Part shown: positions 35,188 to 35,410 of the stretch, piece after piece
Layout of the letters: each line of letters opens with the position of its first letter
Numbering within the stretch: the stretch's first letter is position 1
Notes under the pieces: model-generated
What the model was told of the DNA's origin: nothing
What the model saw: the letters and a program-made list of their open reading frames with translations, nothing else
Database searches by the model: none
Program-made: the position numbers and the translations under genes
DNA from: Pseudomonadota bacterium
Lineage (GTDB): Bacteria; Pseudomonadota; Gammaproteobacteria; QQUJ01
Direction: 5' to 3'
Assembly: GCA_008501635.1 (NCBI GenBank)
Contig: QQUJ01000014.1
Coordinates: 1 to 35,410 of the forward strand
DNA length: 35,410 nt

Positions 35188-35410
35188 GGAACGTCTGAAT
35201 AAGTGATGCAAACCAGCACGGCCGATTCAATATGTTTGTGTTTTTCATCATAAGGAGCGTTTGCAGGCAGTATTCGGCTCAACATGGGCCGTTTTCTAGC
35301 CGTTTTGTGCGCCGTTGCGGTTTATCAGGCGCACCAATCCTATGTCGGGCATCGCAATCGTCGCCGCGCCAGGTACAGATTGGTCAATGCACTCAGTACA
35401 AACAAGGCAT
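35188..35410 (-). mobile_element. IS5-family element, 3' end (second copy, truncated by the window edge)
   Basis: This is the exact reverse complement of 1-223. The outside bases are TTAG, again a YTAR-type target, but different from the TTAA at the left copy. Two separate insertions are therefore present. The window ends inside the element at the same internal base as at the left, which points to an assembly stop at a repeated sequence. Confidence 0.85.
35340..35408 (-). CDS. IS5-family transposase, C-terminal 22 residues (partial, second copy)
   Basis: Same C-terminal residues as at 3-71 (ALTNLYLARRRLRCPT before the stop). The rest lies outside the window. Confidence 0.75.
   Translation of the reverse strand, partial: ALFVLSALTNLYLARRRLRCPT

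Noticed and set aside
1-35410. 35-kb composite transposon between inverted IS5 copies
   Set aside because: Only IS ends are visible, the target bases differ at the two sides, and the contig stops at the same IS base on both sides, which fits an assembly break better.
1-35410. CRISPR array
   Set aside because: No regularly spaced short repeats were seen on reading the window.

Overview
The window looks like a whole contig from a proteobacterium, probably a gammaproteobacterium. Its sequence is of moderate GC content. It has TRAP/TAXI uptake, CaiB/BaiF CoA-transferases, a Rieske oxygenase with a VanB-type reductase, IclR and LysR regulators, and the remains of a tRNA-Cys/tRNA-Leu pair ordered as in the E. 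coli glyW-cysT-leuZ cluster. It also carries a heavy load of insertion sequences and decayed mobile DNA. Both ends are the same 223-bp sequence in opposite orientation, the 3' end of an IS5-family element, so the contig most likely stops inside two copies of one IS. The species cannot be named from this sequence.

Left part (224-11163). A minus-strand gene run reads ubiD-type decarboxylase, small partner protein, TAXI binding protein, fused TRAP permease, phenylacetate-CoA-ligase-like enzyme, quinone-oxidoreductase-like MDR protein, NUDIX hydrolase and a flavin-binding PPOX-type gene. The last gene is broken by an intact IS481 element and cut again by the IS5 end. A divergent IclR regulator faces ubiD. 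Two 15-bp boxes between them resemble the operator of the PcaR/PobR group. The picture is uptake and CoA-level or decarboxylative breakdown of an aromatic or similar organic acid.

Middle part (11164-20442). IS630 and IS5 remnants are followed by an intact acyl-CoA dehydrogenase/CaiB pair. Next comes a strongly decayed genomic island that ends at the 3' end of tRNA-Leu(UAA). It holds frameshifted remains of McrB and McrC restriction genes, a RepA-like AAA ATPase, a small accessory gene and a tyrosine integrase beside the tRNA. A damaged tRNA-Cys and a deleted IS3-family element follow.

Right part (20443-35173). Eleven intact genes lie on the minus strand: VanB-like reductase, Rieske oxygenase, CaiB/BaiF, corrinoid protein, UroD-type methyltransferase, free-standing MetH-activation-like protein, RACo-type reactivator, MetV-MetF fusion, pterin methyltransferase, amidohydrolase and FolD. 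Together they form an almost complete route: a methyl group passes from a donor to a corrinoid protein, then to tetrahydrofolate, and is oxidised to the formyl level, with dedicated corrinoid reactivation. Next to it sits an oxygen-dependent demethylase-like pair. A LysR regulator lies at the far right. The mobile DNA is nearly all decayed while the catabolic genes are open, which suggests selection maintains them. The methyl donor is not known and is the main open question.
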